Part shown: positions 36,226-46,187 of the stretch, one piece after another
How the letters are laid out: each line of letters begins with the position of its first letter
Numbering within the stretch: position 1 is the first letter of the stretch
Assembly: GCF_005116675.2 (NCBI RefSeq)
Contig: NZ_CP050699.1
Coordinates: 5,403,001 to 5,467,000 of the forward strand
Origin: Desulfosediminicola ganghwensis
GTDB taxonomy: Bacteria > Desulfobacterota > Desulfobulbia > Desulfobulbales > Desulfocapsaceae
Reading direction: 5' to 3'
DNA length: 64,000 nt
Made by a program: the position numbers and the translations under genes
Notes under the pieces: generated by a model
Told to the model about the DNA's origin: nothing
Seen by the model: the letters and a program-made list of their open reading frames with translations, nothing else
Database searches by the model: none

Positions 36226-36720
36226 AGTAACTTCAGCTAACTCCCCAGATTCGGAAACGAGCCCTTTGTTTTGTGATACTTCGCCCAGGTAAACGCTGAT
36301 GGGCAAAAGTTTATTGTCGTTGCATAGAGTAGGTACCTCTGGCCTTTCAACTTGAAGCTGAGCTTACGTGCAATCACCTGGAATTTCCTGAGATGATTAT
36401 AAAGCCTCTCCTGTTACCTTTGGTATGGTTGCTCGCATCTACACGTGTCAGTGCCGCCCTGCTAATCAATTTCATCCCCAGATGGCACATGCGCTTTTCC
36501 TGGATGTGAGTTGAGCTATTGCCATCACAAAAAAACGTCCTTCCCCATTGAAGGAGCTGAAGCTCCGGTCACGATGAAATTTTTTGAGCACGTTTTTCAA
36601 AATCATGTCTCTGGACTAATAAAACGATCTGATCGAGAACCGTAGCGTAATGTGCCATAACTCGGATCTCCTTGATGTTGTTTTGTTCTATCGCACAGTC
36701 AAAATAGCACAAAAAGCACT
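36226..36720 (-). mobile_element. IS4-type transposase remnant, N-terminal part
   Basis: A minus-strand ATG at 36658 with AAGGAG upstream begins MAHYATVLDQIVLL and DFEKRAQK, then frameshifts, then LLYATTINFCPSAFTWAKYHKTKGSFP. The last block matches the conserved DSTTIDLCLS-x-FPWA-x-x-R-x-TKGA of DUF4372-bearing IS4-type transposases. The frame is lost several times. Confidence 0.65.
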
Positions 36721-36939
36721 CCGAGTCTTTTTTTGTGGTACCTGCCTAACCGGCTATGAGACCAATGCGATATGTGCTAAAATCAGATGAAGCCCCTGGT
36801 AATGAAGCATTATTTACATTCACAGACACTAGTTAGGTACGGTTTTTATTAGGATTACAACGTAGTCGCCGCTCTCATTTGTGCATAATCCCATTGCCGC
36901 GCATAAGTAGTGCCCATCCAGGAGTTAAAGGAGATGCAG
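36721..36939. other. Leader of the giant gene
   Basis: About 220 bases with no gene. It includes the ribosome site AAAGGAG at 36927-36933. No clear promoter pair was recognised. Confidence 0.35.
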
Positions 36940-39900
36940 ATGAATATCATACACCTATTTTCCAAGTGCTGTATCCTGCGGGGTGACACCTTGGTACAGG
37001 TGAGCAAAGCAAGCATGATCCATGATAGAGACAGGCTCAGGCATTGTCTTGGAATCACCCTCCTGATAGCTTGTCTTTTGGTTTCACTTCTCGGCTTTAC
37101 TGCAATAAAGATGGCGAATGCCCGCATTCTGACTGTTGCGGTCCTGATTGATTCCGGCAATATCGCCGGCTATAACGAAATTCCTTCAACCCCTGGTGAA
37201 TTTCAAAGATATCCGGAAAGGTACCTGGAGCATCTACAGGTTCCGTATGAAATCTTCGACGTATCGGCACAGGAGCCTCCTGCTGATCTGGCAGAGCGCC
37301 AGTTGATCCTCGTCGGTCATAAGGATGTCCTGTTGTCCTCTGCGTGGAGAGAAGGTATTGTCTCGGCGGTATTCGCCGGTTCGGGTCTGGTGAATCTCGA
37401 CTGGAACGAGAACATCGGCTTGGCATCCCATATTCAGCAAATTTTCGGGAGCTATGATTCTTTTCCCGACAATCCCGCTTCTACCATTACAGTCCCTTTT
37501 TCTATCACACCGGATGGCTCGGAACCACACTTCATAGCCGGATTACAGCGTAAATTTCTCGGCGATCCGTCGGGGGATTTCATTTACAATTTTCATGAGG
37601 ACGAAAGTGGACTGATTCAGGAATCTTCCGCGACAGTCCTGGCTGGGTCAACAGGCACCGTAATCGCCTATCTCGGCGCAGCTCCACTGATTACAGCAAC
37701 GAGCTACGGTCAGGGACGTGCGGTTCAATTTGGGACCCTTGAGTACCTGAAGGCGGATCGTTTCGGCTTTCTGATGGGCATCGACGATCTGTTCTGGCGA
37801 AGCTTGGTATGGGCCGCCAGGAAACCATTTATTCTACGTGGTTACCCCCGGATGTGGGCCATTCAGATGGATGATCAGAAAGCCGACTGGGGCTATCGCG
37901 TTAAGGACATGTATAACACCACGCTCACAGGCCCAGTCGACTCTACCGGCATCGGTGGTCCCTGGAAGCCAACCGGCTACATCATGTCATACATGCTCCG
38001 TGGAGATGAACGCAATTCGGTAATCGCTGACATAGAAGCTGGTTTACTGGAAATCTCTCCCCACTCCTTAAACCACGTTGAATACGGGGACTTTTTCTGG
38101 AATGGAAGCAACGGAGAACTCACCGATTCTCAGTGGGTTGCCAACCTTTCGGATTTTATTACCTGGGAAGAAGGGGACAGCTCAGTCCAACCGATCCCCT
38201 CGTTATCCCGATCAATGGTGGGCCACTTCTGGGATATAAGCGATAATATCGGCTATGACGCCTGGCATACTCTGGGGTTCAGGTACATTACTGCCATTCT
38301 CAGACCAGGCTTTCAGAATCCATGGTACGACCCGGATCTGTACGGCGGTTCCGAACGCTTGAGCCCACGTCCATTCTGGATTTATGAAAGGCCACCCAAA
38401 ACCACAGCGGATGAGGATTTTTCATTTTTCTTCGCTGACGATCTGATCATCAACAGCCGAGCAGGTTTCCCGGCACAGACCTTTTATCTGTTCACGACCC
38501 AGTTTCATGACTACTCCCTCTACAATCGTCCTGACATATCCTGGCCCGACGCCTATGCTTCTGACAACATGACCGCGGCTGAGAGTGTTGGCATGCATAC
38601 CCGTGCAACGTGGCGCTTCTGGTCATCTCTTGCCCCTTTTCAAGTCTACACCCATGACGGTAGTAACTATCAATATTCTTCAGTTGAGGATCGCCGCCAG
38701 GTTATCCAACAGGTTTCCAGCTGGTTGAGCCAAAATGGTGTCCGACACGTGTTCATGGACGAGATGGGAGATTACATTTATGCCCGGAACAACTCGATGC
38801 TGGAATCAGTCACCTCAGATAACAACATGCTAACCTGTTCCTTTAGCGGCACGACTGCGACGGCTGGTGGGACTCCGGTAGATACCGAGGTTCTGGTTTT
38901 CCCAGACCAGAACTCCCAGGGCACCTCTATCACCATACCCGCATTCAGCGAAGGTCAAACTCTGACAATTCCGATCACCCCTACCAATCCTCCCACAATA
39001 TCGGATGTAACCCCCAATCAAGGCACGATAGATGGCGGCACCCAAATCACCATCAGCGGGACCAACTTCCTCGCAGATGGTGAATTGAATATCACCGGAG
39101 TACTGATTGGTGGCAACTCCGCCACGGCCGTTACCGTCATCGATTCCAACACCATTACCGCGACAACACCGGCCGGGTCGACAGGCCCGGCAGATGTCGC
39201 CGTGCTCAGCACTGCAGGAACCGCCCTGCTCCAAAACGGCTTTTTCTATATCGGCGCACCGGTCATTACCTCATTGAGCCCGAATTCCGGTTCGGAAGAA
39301 GGCGGGACAACAGTAACCATCACCGGACAGGGATTCGAACCGGGCAGCACGGTACAATTTGGCACTACCCCGGCATTATCCGTCACATATGTTGGTGCCA
39401 CTCGGCTGGATGTCATCACTCCTGACGGCACAGCTGGCTTTGTTGATGTCTCTGTAAGTAACTCAGTCGGCAGCACGACCTACTCGGACGGCTTCCAGTA
39501 TATATCCCCAGGCAGTCTGCTCGCCTCTGATGACTTCAACGATGGCAACGCCGACGGCTGGACGATCTCGCCCCTCGGGGGAGCGGATGGCTGGAGCGTC
39601 ATCGATGGTGTTTACCATTATGACGGATCCGGTCACACGCAATCCTACAGCGGGGATGCAAACTGGGGCGACTACGTCCTGGACGTTAAATTCCGGTTAA
39701 GCACCTTGAGCGACTATCCGGGTGGCATCCGCGGCCGAGTCAACCCAGACACCGGCGCCGCCTACGCTGTCTGGCTCTACCCCGGGAGCGGCAAGATTGT
39801 TCTCTGGAAAACCACCGGCTGGAACATTGATAGTGCCGGCGTGAGCCAATTGGGCGTGGCTTCGGGAATTACTTTCGATACCACGCAGTTTCATCTGCTC

Positions 39901-42900
39901 AGTATGAGTTTCGAAGGAGATCAGATTACGGTTTCATATGATGGCGCACCCATCATCACCGCCACGGACGCAAGCTACGCCAACGGCCTGATTGCCCTGG
40001 ATGTGTCAAATCAGGCAATAGATTTCGATGATATCGTCGTCAACACCATCAGCTCGGGCGGGTCACCCACGTTGACAGGGCTTTCAGTCACGCCGGCCTC
40101 AGTTACATTCAGCCAACTCCTCGAAACGGCCCAACTCCAGGTGACCGGACAGTATAGCGATGGGAGCACCACCGACCTGACCAGCGACCCGGACACCAGT
40201 TACAGCTCCGGTAACACCAACGTGGTTACCACCACCAGCACCGGCCTGCTGACCGCTATCGCTGATGGCGATACCTCTGTTACCGTTGCCAACGGCACGG
40301 TATCCACTCTGGTACCGGTGACAGTAGCCACAATCCCTGCTCCACCCGAAATCCTTGGCGTCACTCCCACCTCCGGCCCGGTCGAAGGTGGCACGAACAT
40401 TGTGCTAACTGGCAGCAATTTTCTCTCCGACTCAACGGTTACGATTGGAGGTGCACTTGCCAGTGATATTGTTATCGTCGATTCAAACACCATCAACGCT
40501 GTTACACCGCCAGGTATTGAGGGAAGCGCCGATATAATCGTGACAACATCGGCCGGTTCTGCAACCCTGGCAGGCGGCTTCGCTTATACAGGTACGCCAC
40601 AACTCACCGAGCTGCAAGTGTCTCCCAGCTCGGTGAATCTCTCCACGATAGGTCAAACCCAGCAACTGGAGGTTACCGGCCTCTTCTCCGATGGCTCAAC
40701 CCAGCCCCTGACCAGCGATCCGGATACCAGTTACACCTCCGGCGGCACCAACGTGGTTACCACCACCAGCACTGGCCTGCTGACCGCTATCGCAGATGGC
40801 GATACTTCGGTTACCGTTGCCAACGGCACGGTATCCGTGCTGGTACCGGTTACCGTGAACACCTCCCCAACTCCACCTGAAATCCTTGGCGTCACTCCCA
40901 ACTCCGGCCCGATCGAAGGTGGCACGAACATTGTCATAACCGGTAACGGCTTCTTGTCCGACTCGACGGCTACGATCGGAGGCACCCTAGCCGGCGATAT
41001 CGTTGTTGTCGATTCAAACACCATCAACGCTGTTACACCGCCAGGTATCGAGGGGAGCGCCGATATAGTGGTAACCACATCAGCCGGTTCCGCGACCCTG
41101 ACAGATGGTTTTTCCTACACCACCGGCACAGGCGGTATCCTGTTCAGCGACGATTTTTCAGACGGAGATGATCTCGGCTGGACGATATCCCCACTTGGGA
41201 ACGAAGCAGGTTGGAGCGTCATTGATGGTGTATACCATTATGATGGATCCGGTCACACCCAATCCTACAGCGGTGATCCTACCTGGACCGACTATGTCCT
41301 GGACGTTAAATTCAAGCTAACCATCTTGAAAAACTACCCAGGTGGTATCCGAGGCCGGGTCGATCCGGACACCGGCACCTCTTATGCTGTCTGGCTCTAT
41401 CCGACCAGAAAGCAAATCATCCTTTGGAAAACCACCGGCTGGAACATTGACAGTTCCGGCCTAACCAGATTGGGCGTAGCTTCAGGGGTCAGCTTCGATA
41501 CCACGCAGTTTCATCTGCTGAGTATGGCCTTCGAGGGGGATCAGATCACGGTCTCATATGATGGCGATACCATCATCACCGTCACCGATGCAAGCTACGC
41601 TGGCGGCCTGCTTGCCCTGGATGTATCAAATCAGGCGATTGATTTCGATGATATCGTCGTCAAAGCAATCGGCTCAGGTGGGTCGCCGACGTTGACAGGA
41701 ATTTCAATAACTCCAGACTCAGTTACATTCAGCCAGCTCCTCGAGACAGCCCAACTCCAGGTGACCGGACAGTATAGCGACGGGAGCACCACCGATCTGA
41801 CCAGCGATCCGGAGACCAGCTACTCCTCCGGCAACACGGACGTGATCACAAGCAACAGCACAGGCCTGCTCACAGCTGTCGCGGATGGCGATACCTCGGT
41901 TACCGTTGCCAACGGCACCTTATCCGTGCTGGTGCCGGTTACCGTAGCCACCACCCCTGCTCCACCCGAAATCCTTGACATCAGCCCCTCCTCCGGCCCG
42001 GTCGAAGGTGGCACGGACATAGTGATATCCGGCACCAGTTTTCTCTCCGATTCAACAGTCACGGTCGGAGGCACCCTTGCCGGCAGCATTGTTGTTGTCG
42101 ATTCAAACACCATCAACGGTGTTACACCTCCGGGTACCGAGGGCAGTGCCGATATAGTGGTAACGACTTCGGCCGGCTCGGCCACCCTGGCAGGCGGCTT
42201 CTCGTACACAAGTACGCCTGAGCTCACCGAGTTGCAGGTGTCACCCAACTCGGTGACTCTATCCACGATAGGCCAGACCCAGCAACTGGAAGTTACCGGC
42301 CTCTTTTCCGATGGCTCCACGCAATCCCTGACCAGCGATCCCGAAACAAGCTACAGCTCAGGCAACATTAACGTGGTTACCACGACCAGCACCGGCCTGC
42401 TGACCGCTGTCGCAGATGGCGATACCTCGGTTACCGTTGCCAACGGCACCTTATCCGTGCTGGTGCCGGTGACCGTAGCCACCACCCCTGCTCCACCCGA
42501 AATCCTTGACATCAACCCCTCCTCCGGCCCGGTCGAAGGTGGCACGGACATAGTGATATCCGGCACCAGTTTTCTCTCCGATTCAACAGTCACGATCGGA
42601 GACGTACTTGCCGGCAGCATTGTTGTTGTCGATTCAAACACCATCAACGGTGTTACACCTCCGGGTACCGAGGGCAGTGCCGATATAGTGGTAACGACTT
42701 CGGCCGGCTCGGCCACCCTGGCAGGCGGCTTCTCGTACACAAGTACGCCTGAGCTCACCGAGTTGCAGGTGTCACCCAACTCGGTGACTCTATCCACGAT
42801 AGGCCAGACCCAGCAACTGGAAGTTACCGGCCTCTTTTCCGATGGCTCCACGCAATCCCTGACCAGCGATCCCGAAACAAGCTACAGCTCAGGCAACATT

Positions 42901-45900
42901 AACGTGGTTACCACGACCAGCACCGGCCTGCTGACCGCTGTCGCAGATGGCGATACCTCGGTTACCGTTGCCAACGGCACCTTATCCGTGCTGGTGCCGG
43001 TGACCGTAGCCACCACCCCTGCTCCACCCGAAATCCTTGACATCAACCCCTCCTCCGGCCCGGTCGAAGGTGGCACGGACATAGTGATATCCGGCACCAG
43101 TTTTCTCTCCGATTCAACAGTCACGATCGGAGACGTACTTGCCGGCAGCATTGTTGTTGTCGATTCAAACACCATCAACGGTGTTACACCTCCGGGTACC
43201 GAGGGCAGTGCCGATATAGTGGTAACGACTTCGGCCGGCTCGGCCACCCTGGCAGGCGGCTTCTCGTACACAAGTACGCCTGAGCTCACCGAGTTGCAGG
43301 TGTCACCCAACTCGGTGACTCTATCCACGATAGGCCAGACCCAGCAACTGGAAGTTACCGGCCTCTTTTCCGATGGCTCCACGCAATCCCTGACCAGCGA
43401 TCCCGAAACAAGCTACAGCTCAGGCAACATTAACGTGGTTACCACGACCAGCACCGGCCTGCTGACCGCTGTCGCAGATGGCGATACCTCGGTTACCGTT
43501 GCCAACGGCACCTTATCCGTGCTGGTGCCGGTGACCGTAGCCACCACCCCTGCTCCACCCGAAATCCTTGACATCAACCCCTCCTCCGGCCCGGTCGAAG
43601 GTGGCACGGACATAGTGATATCCGGCACCAGTTTTCTCTCCGATTCAACAGTCACGATCGGAGACGTACTTGCCGGCAGCATTGTTGTTGTCGATTCAAA
43701 CACCATCAACGGTGTTACACCTCCGGGTACCGAGGGCAGTGCCGATATAGTGGTAACGACTTCGGCCGGCTCGGCCACCCTGGCAGGCGGCTTCTCGTAC
43801 ACAAGTACGCCTGAGCTCACCGAGTTGCAGGTGTCACCCAACTCGGTGACTCTATCCACGATAGGCCAGACCCAGCAACTGGAAGTTACCGGCCTCTTTT
43901 CCGATGGCTCCACGCAATCCCTGACCAGCGATCCCGAAACAAGCTACAGCTCAGGCAACATTAACGTGGTTACCACGACCAGCACCGGCCTGCTGACCGC
44001 TGTCGCAGATGGCGATACCTCGGTTACCGTTGCCAACGGCACCTTATCCGTGCTGGTGCCGGTGACCGTAACCACCACCCCTGCTCCACCCGAAATCCTT
44101 GACGTCAACCCCTCCTCCGGCCCGGTCGAAGGTGGCACGGACATAGTGATATCCGGCAGCAGTTTTCTCTCCGATTCAACAGTCACGATCGGAGACGTAC
44201 TTGCCGGCAGCATTGTTGTTGTCGATTCAAACACCATCAACGGTGTTACACCTCCGGGTACCGAGGGCAGCGCCGATCTAGTGGTAACGACCTCGGCCGG
44301 CTCGGCCACCCTGGCAGGCGGCTTCTCGTACACAAGTACGACTGAGCTCACCGAGCTGCAGGTGTCACCCAGCCCGGTCAATCTCTCCACGATAGGCCAG
44401 ACCCAGCAACTGGAAGTTACCGGCCTCTTTTCCGACGGCTCCACGCAATCCCTGACCAGCGATCCGGAGACCGGTTACACCTCCGCCAACACGGACGTGG
44501 TCACCACCACCAGCACCGGCCTGCTGACCGCTGTCGCAGATGGCGATACCTCGGTTACCGTTGCCAACGGCACGGTATCCGTGCTGGTACCGGTGACCGT
44601 AACCACCACCCCTGCTCCACCCGAAATCCTTGACGTCAGCCCCTCCTCCGGCCCGGTCGAAGGAGGCACGGACATAGTGATAACCGGCAGCAGTTTTCTC
44701 TCCGATTCAACAGTCACGGTCGGAGGCACCCTTGCCGGCAGCATTGTTGTTGTCGATTCAGCCACCATCAACGGTGTTACACCTCCGGGTACCGAGGGCA
44801 GCGCCGATCTAGTGGTGACGACCTCGGCCGGCTCGGCCACCCTGGCAGGTGGCTTCTCCTACACAAGTACGCCTGAGCCCACCGAGCTGCAGGTGTCACC
44901 CAGCCCGGTCAATCTCTCCACGATAGGCCAGACCCAGCAACTGGAGGTTACCGGCCTCTTTTCCGACGGTTCCACGCAGTCCCTGACCAGCGATCCGGAG
45001 ACCGGTTACACCTCCGCCAACACGGACGTGGTCACAACCACCAGCGACGGCCTGCTCACCGCTGTCGCGGATGGCGAAACCTCGGTTACCGTTGCCAACG
45101 GCACGGTATCCGTGCTGGTGCCGGTTACCGTGGCCACCACCCCTGCTCCACCCGAAATCCTTGACGTCAGCCCCTCCTCCGGCCCGGTCGAAGGAGGCAC
45201 GGACATAGTGATAACCGGCAGCAGTTTTCTCTCCGACTCAACGGTTACGGTCGGAGGCACCCTTGCCGGCAGCATTGTTGTTGTCGATTCAGCCACCATC
45301 AACGCAGTAACACCGACAGGCACCGAGGGCAGCGCCGATCTAGTGGTAACGACATCGGCCGGTTCCGCAACCCTGGCAGGTGGCTTCTCCTACACAACTG
45401 GCACAGGCAATATCCTGTTCAGTGACAATTTCTCTGATGGAGATGCACTCGGCTGGACTATTTCCCCACTTGGAAATGAAGCAGGCTGGAGCGTCGTTTC
45501 AGGCAGCTACAGTTTTGACGGCAGCGGACATACGCAATCGTATACCGGGGATGCCGCCTGGCAGAATTATACCTTGCAGGTCGATTTTCAGCTTGATTCG
45601 CTGAGCAATTATCCGGGTGGAATCCGCGGGCGTATCGATCCAGCCACCGGTGCAGGATATGCGCTCTGGCTCTATCCGGCCGACGGTCGTATTATCCTCT
45701 GGAGGACAACTCAATGGCACGTGGACAGTCCGGGATTGGAGCAGCTGGCGAACGCATCAGGAATCAATTTCGGTGTCGGCACACAGCACACGATCGCCAT
45801 GAATTTTACTAACAACGTGATCGAGGTGTATTTTGACGGTGAACTCCAATTCACTGTGGTGGATGACACGCTCAGCTCCGGCTTGATCGCGTTGGATGTT

Positions 45901-45951
45901 TCTAACCAGCCAATCAGCTTCGATAATGTTGTCGTAACCTTGTCGCAATGA
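36940..45951 (+). CDS. Giant secreted protein: CE4-like deacetylase, IPT/TIG, Big_2-like and lectin-like domains
   Basis: Single frame of 3003 residues. Start at 36940 fits AAGGAG six bases upstream (ATG at 36934 and GTG at 36910 are alternatives). A hydrophobic signal or anchor lies at about residues 37-58. Residues 60-300 resemble a GATase1-like/ThuA-like fold. Residues 300-650 look like a NodB/CE4-type deacetylase: MDD at 310-312 and HSLNH at 375-379, the H-S/T-x2-H metal motif. Two IPT/TIG domains follow (about 684-860), a lectin/concanavalin-like domain (about 860-1035), two Big_2+IPT pairs, a second lectin-like domain (about 1398-1576), seven further Big_2+IPT pairs and a third lectin-like domain to the C-terminus. 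No PEP-CTERM or LPXTG tail. It probably binds and modifies matrix polysaccharide outside the cell (inference). Confidence 0.85.
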   Translation: MNIIHLFSKCCILRGDTLVQVSKASMIHDRDRLRHCLGITLLIACLLVSLLGFTAIKMANARILTVAVLIDSGNIAGYNEIPSTPGEFQRYPERYLEHLQVPYEIFDVSAQEPPADLAERQLILVGHKDVLLSSAWREGIVSAVFAGSGLVNLDWNENIGLASHIQQIFGSYDSFPDNPASTITVPFSITPDGSEPHFIAGLQRKFLGDPSGDFIYNFHEDESGLIQESSATVLAGSTGTVIAYLGAAPLITATSYGQGRAVQFGTLEYLKADRFGFLMGIDDLFWRSLVWAARKPFILRGYPRMWAIQMDDQKADWGYRVKDMYNTTLTGPVDSTGIGGPWKPTGYIMSYMLRGDERNSVIADIEAGLLEISPHSLNHVEYGDFFWNGSNGELTDSQWVANLSDFITWEEGDSSVQPIPSLSRSMVGHFWDISDNIGYDAWHTLGFRYITAILRPGFQNPWYDPDLYGGSERLSPRPFWIYERPPKTTADEDFSFFFADDLIINSRAGFPAQTFYLFTTQFHDYSLYNRPDISWPDAYASDNMTAAESVGMHTRATWRFWSSLAPFQVYTHDGSNYQYSSVEDRRQVIQQVSSWLSQNGVRHVFMDEMGDYIYARNNSMLESVTSDNNMLTCSFSGTTATAGGTPVDTEVLVFPDQNSQGTSITIPAFSEGQTLTIPITPTNPPTISDVTPNQGTIDGGTQITISGTNFLADGELNITGVLIGGNSATAVTVIDSNTITATTPAGSTGPADVAVLSTAGTALLQNGFFYIGAPVITSLSPNSGSEEGGTTVTITGQGFEPGSTVQFGTTPALSVTYVGATRLDVITPDGTAGFVDVSVSNSVGSTTYSDGFQYISPGSLLASDDFNDGNADGWTISPLGGADGWSVIDGVYHYDGSGHTQSYSGDANWGDYVLDVKFRLSTLSDYPGGIRGRVNPDTGAAYAVWLYPGSGKIVLWKTTGWNIDSAGVSQLGVASGITFDTTQFHLLSMSFEGDQITVSYDGAPIITATDASYANGLIALDVSNQAIDFDDIVVNTISSGGSPTLTGLSVTPASVTFSQLLETAQLQVTGQYSDGSTTDLTSDPDTSYSSGNTNVVTTTSTGLLTAIADGDTSVTVANGTVSTLVPVTVATIPAPPEILGVTPTSGPVEGGTNIVLTGSNFLSDSTVTIGGALASDIVIVDSNTINAVTPPGIEGSADIIVTTSAGSATLAGGFAYTGTPQLTELQVSPSSVNLSTIGQTQQLEVTGLFSDGSTQPLTSDPDTSYTSGGTNVVTTTSTGLLTAIADGDTSVTVANGTVSVLVPVTVNTSPTPPEILGVTPNSGPIEGGTNIVITGNGFLSDSTATIGGTLAGDIVVVDSNTINAVTPPGIEGSADIVVTTSAGSATLTDGFSYTTGTGGILFSDDFSDGDDLGWTISPLGNEAGWSVIDGVYHYDGSGHTQSYSGDPTWTDYVLDVKFKLTILKNYPGGIRGRVDPDTGTSYAVWLYPTRKQIILWKTTGWNIDSSGLTRLGVASGVSFDTTQFHLLSMAFEGDQITVSYDGDTIITVTDASYAGGLLALDVSNQAIDFDDIVVKAIGSGGSPTLTGISITPDSVTFSQLLETAQLQVTGQYSDGSTTDLTSDPETSYSSGNTDVITSNSTGLLTAVADGDTSVTVANGTLSVLVPVTVATTPAPPEILDISPSSGPVEGGTDIVISGTSFLSDSTVTVGGTLAGSIVVVDSNTINGVTPPGTEGSADIVVTTSAGSATLAGGFSYTSTPELTELQVSPNSVTLSTIGQTQQLEVTGLFSDGSTQSLTSDPETSYSSGNINVVTTTSTGLLTAVADGDTSVTVANGTLSVLVPVTVATTPAPPEILDINPSSGPVEGGTDIVISGTSFLSDSTVTIGDVLAGSIVVVDSNTINGVTPPGTEGSADIVVTTSAGSATLAGGFSYTSTPELTELQVSPNSVTLSTIGQTQQLEVTGLFSDGSTQSLTSDPETSYSSGNINVVTTTSTGLLTAVADGDTSVTVANGTLSVLVPVTVATTPAPPEILDINPSSGPVEGGTDIVISGTSFLSDSTVTIGDVLAGSIVVVDSNTINGVTPPGTEGSADIVVTTSAGSATLAGGFSYTSTPELTELQVSPNSVTLSTIGQTQQLEVTGLFSDGSTQSLTSDPETSYSSGNINVVTTTSTGLLTAVADGDTSVTVANGTLSVLVPVTVATTPAPPEILDINPSSGPVEGGTDIVISGTSFLSDSTVTIGDVLAGSIVVVDSNTINGVTPPGTEGSADIVVTTSAGSATLAGGFSYTSTPELTELQVSPNSVTLSTIGQTQQLEVTGLFSDGSTQSLTSDPETSYSSGNINVVTTTSTGLLTAVADGDTSVTVANGTLSVLVPVTVTTTPAPPEILDVNPSSGPVEGGTDIVISGSSFLSDSTVTIGDVLAGSIVVVDSNTINGVTPPGTEGSADLVVTTSAGSATLAGGFSYTSTTELTELQVSPSPVNLSTIGQTQQLEVTGLFSDGSTQSLTSDPETGYTSANTDVVTTTSTGLLTAVADGDTSVTVANGTVSVLVPVTVTTTPAPPEILDVSPSSGPVEGGTDIVITGSSFLSDSTVTVGGTLAGSIVVVDSATINGVTPPGTEGSADLVVTTSAGSATLAGGFSYTSTPEPTELQVSPSPVNLSTIGQTQQLEVTGLFSDGSTQSLTSDPETGYTSANTDVVTTTSDGLLTAVADGETSVTVANGTVSVLVPVTVATTPAPPEILDVSPSSGPVEGGTDIVITGSSFLSDSTVTVGGTLAGSIVVVDSATINAVTPTGTEGSADLVVTTSAGSATLAGGFSYTTGTGNILFSDNFSDGDALGWTISPLGNEAGWSVVSGSYSFDGSGHTQSYTGDAAWQNYTLQVDFQLDSLSNYPGGIRGRIDPATGAGYALWLYPADGRIILWRTTQWHVDSPGLEQLANASGINFGVGTQHTIAMNFTNNVIEVYFDGELQFTVVDDTLSSGLIALDVSNQPISFDNVVVTLSQ
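41690..45400 (+). repeat. Tandem 531-bp Big_2+IPT repeats inside the giant gene
   Basis: Seven consecutive 177-residue units, each a Big_2-like module (TELQVSP…VPVTV) plus an IPT/TIG module (PPEILD…GGFSYT). Units beginning near 42345, 42876 and 43407 look identical base for base over the stretches I compared; the outer ones differ at scattered positions. Two more units of the same type occur at 40060-41125. The length is a multiple of three, so copy number can change without breaking the frame. Confidence 0.9.
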
Positions 45952-46187
45952 CAAGGATAGAGTACTGAGTAAAAGTGTTGCTTTATTTTAAAGGTCAAGA
46001 CAACCGAACATTTAGTTGTCAGGCAGCGATCTCCATGTACGGCAACGCGGTGGAGTGGCACAAACAGCTTTACCACCTTACATATGCGAGGTCATTTCCT
46101 AATTTGACATAATCTTCATTAACAATGCGGTCTAGAAGAAGTCGTTCTACCATATTGAGCTGATACAACAGCATAAGAGGCAAAATA

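Noticed and set aside
41820-45323. A series of long minus-strand frames of about 166 codons, one per 531-bp repeat
   Set aside because: They are antisense shadows of the Big_2/IPT repeats, repeated with the same period, have no ribosome sites and encode low-complexity Ser/Thr/Val/Pro sequence.
40060-45400. Regularly spaced repeats considered as a CRISPR or satellite array
   Set aside because: The period is 531 bp, in frame and coding for protein domains, with no short direct repeats and spacers.
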